64,000 nt of DNA from Bartonella senegalensis OS02 (GTDB lineage Bacteria; Pseudomonadota; Alphaproteobacteria; Rhizobiales; Rhizobiaceae): NCBI RefSeq assembly GCF_000312545.1, contig NZ_HE997540.1, forward strand, positions 355,794 through 419,793, read 5' to 3'. The position numbers and the translations under genes are program-made. A model generated the notes under the pieces. The model did not search any database. It was given only the letters and a program-made list of their open reading frames with translations, and was not told where the DNA came from. Position 1 is the stretch's first letter. Each line of letters begins with the position of its first letter. Of the stretch, positions 60,298 through 64,000 are shown one piece after another.

Positions 60298-60431
60298 TTA
60301 AAAGCTTTAAAAAATTGATGAATAACTTCATGGGGCAGGATTGCTAGTTGCTTCGCGTTTTAAATTGTGATCTATTCCTCTCTTCTCGCCAAAAGACAGA
60401 AGTGTCTTGTTGTCCTGCCCATAGCTTTTAA
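60298..60431 (+). promoter_or_regulatory. pnp 5' leader with long-range stem
   Basis: TTAAAAGCT (60298-60306) is perfectly complementary to AGCTTTTAA (60423-60431), and ATGGGGCAGGA (60330-60340) pairs with TCCTGCCCAT (60413-60422) with one bulged G. The two stems stack on their 3' side. E. coli pnp has an RNase III-cut leader hairpin for autoregulation; a similar role is inferred. Confidence 0.6.
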
Positions 60432-60481
60432 AATACGCTACTCAAAACCAGAATGTGAACACTGGTCATTAAGGATAAAAA

Positions 60482-62683
60482 ATGTTCAAAACACACAAGA
60501 TAGAAATTGAATGGGCCGGTCGGCCACTCACCCTTGAGACAGGAAAAATAGCGCGTCAAGCTGATGGTGCAGTCATTGCTACCTACGGTGAAACTATTGT
60601 CTTAGCAACCGTTGTATCAGCAAAAAATCCAAAACCAGATCAGGACTTTTTCCCACTCACCGTTAATTATCAAGAAAAATCCTATGCCGTTGGTAGAATC
60701 CCCGGTGGTTATTTAAAACGTGAAAGCCGACCAAGTGAAAATGAGACTTTGATTTCACGTTTGATTGATCGTCCAATTCGCCCCCTCTTCGCTGACGGTT
60801 ATAAAAATGATACGCAAGTCATCGTTTCTGTTATACAGCATGATCTCGAAAATAATCCCGATATTCTCGCAATGATTGCCTCTTCTGCTGCATTAACTCT
60901 GTCAGGTGTTCCTTTTATGGGCCCCATTGCTGGAGCGCGTGTTGGCTACTGTAACGGACAATATATTCTCAATCCCCATATCGATGAAATGCCCGAATCA
61001 AAGCTTGATCTGGTTGTTGCAGGAACAGAAAGTGCTGTATTAATGGTTGAATCAGAAGCACAGGAATTGCCTGAAGATATCATGTTGGGTGCTGTTATGT
61101 TTGGACACAGAAGCTTGCAACCTGTTCTTGATGCCATCATCCAACTTGCTGAAGTTGCCGCAAAAGATCCACGTGATTTTATTCCTGAAGACCTCTCTGA
61201 TCTCGAAACAGCTATGCTGGAAATGGCAGAACAGGATATAAGAAAAGCTTATACAATTACCGATAAACAGGAACGTTATGCCGCAATTGATATCCTTAAA
61301 ACAGAAGTTATCAATAAATTTATGCCAGAAACAGAAGAAGATTGTCAATTTAGCGTAGATCAAATTGCAACCGTTTTCAAAAAGTTGCAAGCAAAAATCG
61401 TTCGCTCCAATATTCTTGATACGAAAAAGCGTATTGATGGGCGCGACCTTGCAACAGTCCGTCCCATCCAATCAGAAGTTGGTCTTCTACCCCGAACACA
61501 TGGATCAGCACTCTTTACCCGTGGAGAAACACAAGCCATTGTTATTGCAACACTAGGAACTGGTGAAGATGAACAATATGTTGATTCCCTAACGGGTATG
61601 TATAAGGAAACATTTCTTCTCCATTATAATTTTCCACCATTTTCAGTAGGGGAAACAGGGCGTCTTGGTTCTCCTGGTCGCCGCGAAATTGGGCATGGTA
61701 AACTGGCGTGGCGTGCCATTCATCCTATGTTGCCAACCAAAGAATCCTTTCCCTATACTATTCGTGCTGTTTCAGAAATCACTGAATCGAATGGATCCTC
61801 TTCCATGGCAACTGTTTGCGGAACTTCACTTGCTCTCATGGATGCCGGTGTTCCTCTGGCACGCCCCGTTGCAGGTATTGCCATGGGCTTAATTAAAGAA
61901 GGTGAACGCTTTGCTGTGCTCTCTGATATTTTAGGAGATGAAGATCATCTTGGAGATATGGATTTTAAAGTAGCCGGAACAGAAAATGGTATTACCGCCT
62001 TGCAAATGGATATCAAAATTGATGGTATTACCGAAGAGATTATGAAAATCGCTCTTGAACAAGCCAAAGGTGGACGAATCCATATTCTTAACGAAATGGC
62101 CAGAGCTTTAACCAGCGCACGTGCTGAACTCAGCGAATTTTCTCCACGCATTGAAGTTATGAACATTGCCATTGACAAAATTCGCGATGTGATTGGTTCT
62201 GGCGGAAAAGTTATTCGAGAAATCGTTGAACAAACTGGAGCAAAAATCAATATTGAAGATGATGGAACTATTAGAATTGCTTCTACCGATGCTAAAACCA
62301 TTGAAGCTGCAAAACGCTGGATCCATTCGATTGTTGATGAACCTGAAATCGGTGTTATTTATCAAGGAACAGTTGTAAAAACTGCAGAATTCGGTGCATT
62401 TGTAAACTTCTTTGGCTCACGCGATGGGCTCGTGCATATCTCTCAACTGACAACAGAACGAGTCACAAAAACAACAGATGTTGTTAAAGAAGGCGATAAA
62501 GTTTGGGTTAAATTGATGGGTTTTGATGAACGTGGTAAAGTTCGTTTATCAATGAAAATTGTCGATCAAAAGACCGGTAAAGAAATTATTGGTGGAGATT
62601 CAATAAAAGCAGAACAAGAAAAATGCGCAGAAGAAACAAATAAATCTGAAAACAAGCGCCGTCGTAAGAAAAAAGAAGAGTAA
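60482..62683 (+). CDS. pnp: Polynucleotide phosphorylase
   Basis: PNPase degrades RNA phosphorolytically in the degradosome. It has two RNase PH cores ([31 protein letters not shown] in the first; [20 protein letters not shown] and [18 protein letters not shown] in the second), a KH domain ([20 protein letters not shown]) and an S1 domain ([20 protein letters not shown]). 733 residues with a Lys-rich end is usual. Catalytic GDxDFKVAGT is intact. Confidence 0.98.
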   Translation: MFKTHKIEIEWAGRPLTLETGKIARQADGAVIATYGETIVLATVVSAKNPKPDQDFFPLTVNYQEKSYAVGRIPGGYLKRESRPSENETLISRLIDRPIRPLFADGYKNDTQVIVSVIQHDLENNPDILAMIASSAALTLSGVPFMGPIAGARVGYCNGQYILNPHIDEMPESKLDLVVAGTESAVLMVESEAQELPEDIMLGAVMFGHRSLQPVLDAIIQLAEVAAKDPRDFIPEDLSDLETAMLEMAEQDIRKAYTITDKQERYAAIDILKTEVINKFMPETEEDCQFSVDQIATVFKKLQAKIVRSNILDTKKRIDGRDLATVRPIQSEVGLLPRTHGSALFTRGETQAIVIATLGTGEDEQYVDSLTGMYKETFLLHYNFPPFSVGETGRLGSPGRREIGHGKLAWRAIHPMLPTKESFPYTIRAVSEITESNGSSSMATVCGTSLALMDAGVPLARPVAGIAMGLIKEGERFAVLSDILGDEDHLGDMDFKVAGTENGITALQMDIKIDGITEEIMKIALEQAKGGRIHILNEMARALTSARAELSEFSPRIEVMNIAIDKIRDVIGSGGKVIREIVEQTGAKINIEDDGTIRIASTDAKTIEAAKRWIHSIVDEPEIGVIYQGTVVKTAEFGAFVNFFGSRDGLVHISQLTTERVTKTTDVVKEGDKVWVKLMGFDERGKVRLSMKIVDQKTGKEIIGGDSIKAEQEKCAEETNKSENKRRRKKKEE

Positions 62684-62707
62684 ACTTCTCTTTTTTTCAT
62701 GAAATTA

Positions 62708-62738
62708 AATGCCATCCCAAATTGGAATGGCATTTTTC
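62708..62738 (+). terminator. Rho-independent terminator after pnp
   Basis: AATGCCAT (62708-62715) pairs with ATGGCATT (62727-62734) and T follow. It overlaps the 5' end of the next open frame. Confidence 0.85.
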
Positions 62739-62754
62739 TTTAAAAGAGCCGCAT

Positions 62755-63753
62755 GTGTTATTATTTTTACCTTTTGAAAAGTATGCTCTCCCCTCCCCTG
62801 ATCCAAGCCAATCTTGGTTAAGTTTCGGTTTAACGGAAATCCCCGCTCCAGAATGGACAAAAAACTTAGAAATTATAACACCTTGGCGACCAGATTTTTT
62901 AAAATTTGCTCATACTCAATTTCGCTGTTCTCCTCAAATCAATCAAACTTGCACCCATGATGGTGCACTTTTGCAATTAAACAAATATCGTGGTTTTAAC
63001 CAAAATTGTTTTCTTGATTTATTAGAATGTGTTAAACCTGGCGGATGGATCATTATCGGTGGAAATAAAACGAGTGGTGCTGATTCAATGATGAAATGGG
63101 TCAAAAAAATTGTGCCCATTACCAATAAATTGTCCAAAAATCATGGTCTTGTCTTCTGGATACAAGTTCCAGAACAAATAGAGAGAGAGAATATTGCACA
63201 GTTGCGTTCACCACCGCTTACTTTTGAAAATAAATTTCAAACTACTCCTGGCATGTTCTCGCACGGTCGTATTGATCTAGGATCTACTGTGCTTGCTTCG
63301 CATATGTGCAAAATTATTTCTGGAAAAACTGCTGATTTTGGTGCTGGTTGGGGCTTCCTTTCTCACGCTGCCCTTGAAAAAAGTGAAAAACTCACTGCTC
63401 TTGATCTTTATGAAGCGGACTACAACGCTTTGAGGGCAGCCAAACAGCACCTAAAGCACATAAAAACTTCTCTTCCAATCCATTTCTATTGGCATGACCT
63501 TGTGCATGAGCCAATCAAAAATCTGTATGATACAATCATTTCAAACCCACCGTTTCACACACAACAAACTACAGATGTTTCATTAGGACAGCATTTTATT
63601 ATCAATGCTGCAAAATATCTAAAACCCGGTGGTAATTTTCTTCTTGTTGCTAATCGCCACCTGCCTTATGAAACAGTGCTAAAAAGGCTTTTTCGCACAG
63701 TAGTGATACATGAAAAAGCCCATGGCTTTAAAGTTATTGAAGCACGCCGGTAG
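62755..63753 (+). CDS. RsmC-like 16S rRNA methyltransferase
   Basis: A class I SAM methyltransferase of the RsmC/RlmG type. The C-terminal catalytic half has the SAM site TADFGAGWGFLSHAALEK, the acid in LTALDLYEADYNALR, and the target-base motif TIISNPPFHTQQTTDVSLG. The N-terminal half is a degenerate copy of the domain, as in RsmC. The start is unclear: the open frame begins at a TTG (62722) inside the pnp terminator, with no ATG in frame. The GTG at 62755, with AAAGAG six bases upstream, is more credible. RsmC makes m2G1207; I infer the same or a near target. Confidence 0.85.
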   Translation: MLLFLPFEKYALPSPDPSQSWLSFGLTEIPAPEWTKNLEIITPWRPDFLKFAHTQFRCSPQINQTCTHDGALLQLNKYRGFNQNCFLDLLECVKPGGWIIIGGNKTSGADSMMKWVKKIVPITNKLSKNHGLVFWIQVPEQIERENIAQLRSPPLTFENKFQTTPGMFSHGRIDLGSTVLASHMCKIISGKTADFGAGWGFLSHAALEKSEKLTALDLYEADYNALRAAKQHLKHIKTSLPIHFYWHDLVHEPIKNLYDTIISNPPFHTQQTTDVSLGQHFIINAAKYLKPGGNFLLVANRHLPYETVLKRLFRTVVIHEKAHGFKVIEARR

Positions 63754-63772
63754 ATAAAAACAAGCGTTTACT

Positions 63773-64000
63773 TTAAAGAATAAAACGGGAAAGATCGACA
63801 TCCGCGGCAAGATCACCTATAGATTTTTTGACATAAGCAGCATCAACTTTAAATGAGGTTCCGGCTTTATCAGGTGCAGTAAAAGAAATCTCATCCAAAA
63901 CACGCTCCATCACCGTTTGCAAACGCCGTGCCCCTATGTTTTCAATCCTTGCGTTTAAATCTACAGCAATATCTGCTAAAGCGTCAATCGCATCATCGGT
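63773..64000 (-). CDS. hslU: HslU ATPase of the HslUV protease, C-terminal part
   Basis: Only the last ~75 codons lie in the window. They read [20 protein letters not shown] and end LSRFIL, the C-terminal signature of HslU (ClpY) that inserts into HslV. The sequence [20 protein letters not shown] before this fits the HslU C-domain. HslUV unfolds and degrades cytoplasmic proteins. It is convergent with the RsmC-like gene with ~20 bases between. Confidence 0.93.
   Translation of the reverse strand, partial: TDDAIDALADIAVDLNARIENIGARRLQTVMERVLDEISFTAPDKAGTSFKVDAAYVKKSIGDLAADVDLSRFIL

Noticed and set aside
1-64000. tRNA and large rRNA genes
   Set aside because: I scanned by eye for T-arm patterns (GGTTCGAATC type) and rRNA landmarks and found none outside coding genes.

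Overview
The window looks like a chromosomal segment of a Bartonella species (Alphaproteobacteria, Rhizobiales). The evidence is the AT-rich DNA, long non-coding gaps with decayed genes, core proteins of alphaproteobacterial type, and above all a tandem cluster of hemin-binding-protein (Hbp/Pap31, Omp25/31-like) outer-membrane genes, a family that marks this genus. I cannot name the species from sequence alone. No tRNA, 5S/16S/23S rRNA, CRISPR array or intact insertion sequence was seen; one structured RNA gene, the small SRP RNA, is present.

Layout. 1-6330: rsmD (cut by the left edge), a large-ribosomal-subunit pseudouridine synthase, tadA, a small lipoprotein and ileS. 6523-13150: the hbp array on the minus strand, with three intact paralogues, one clear pseudogene, several 3'-end scars, and a small Gly/Arg-rich exported protein that appears to use an hbp-type promoter and signal peptide. 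A short promoter-like block recurs upstream of each unit. 13354-18722: a very strong bidirectional terminator, a candidate 34-residue membrane protein, a ribonuclease D-like gene, an M20 dipeptidase, mutM, an M29 aminopeptidase and an SleB-type hydrolase whose lipoprotein start is split by a nine-A tract. 18723-20300: non-coding DNA and a wrecked phage-type tyrosine recombinase. 20349-25769: phoU-pstB-pstA-pstC-pstS phosphate uptake operon. 25922-33957: gshB, a MoeB/ThiF-like gene, yejF-yejE-yejB peptide transporter (no yejA beside it), a membrane-anchored cytochrome c, kdsB and pheA. 33960-35800: a decayed duplicate of the pheA tail, an orphan secreted protein and a long gap. 35821-40163: ffs, dnaX, ebfC, recR and a YeiH-type membrane protein. 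40723-57552: a dense run of core genes (tsaB, rimI, miaB, phoH, ybeY, corC-like, lnt, an XRE regulator, metK, trmB, rimP, nusA, ylxR, infB, rbfA, truB). 58018-64000: an MFS exporter on the opposite strand, rpsO, pnp, an RsmC-like methyltransferase and the end of hslU.

How the genes work together. Most of the right half is translation machinery: tRNA modification (tsaB, miaB, trmB, truB, tadA), ribosome assembly and rRNA modification (ybeY, rimP, rbfA, rsmD), initiation and elongation control (infB, nusA), and RNA turnover (pnp). Structured leaders precede rimP, rpsO and pnp and probably carry feedback control. The left half is host-facing: heme-binding surface proteins with repeat-rich loops, small exported proteins and lipoproteins.

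The most interesting points are the hbp birth-and-death array with a histidine-rich loop and repeat tracts, the RG-rich chimera, the 34-residue membrane protein whose stop codon lies inside a terminator, the A9-interrupted lipoprotein, the extended pnp leader structure and the orphan exported protein at 34435. No wholly new multi-gene system is evident.
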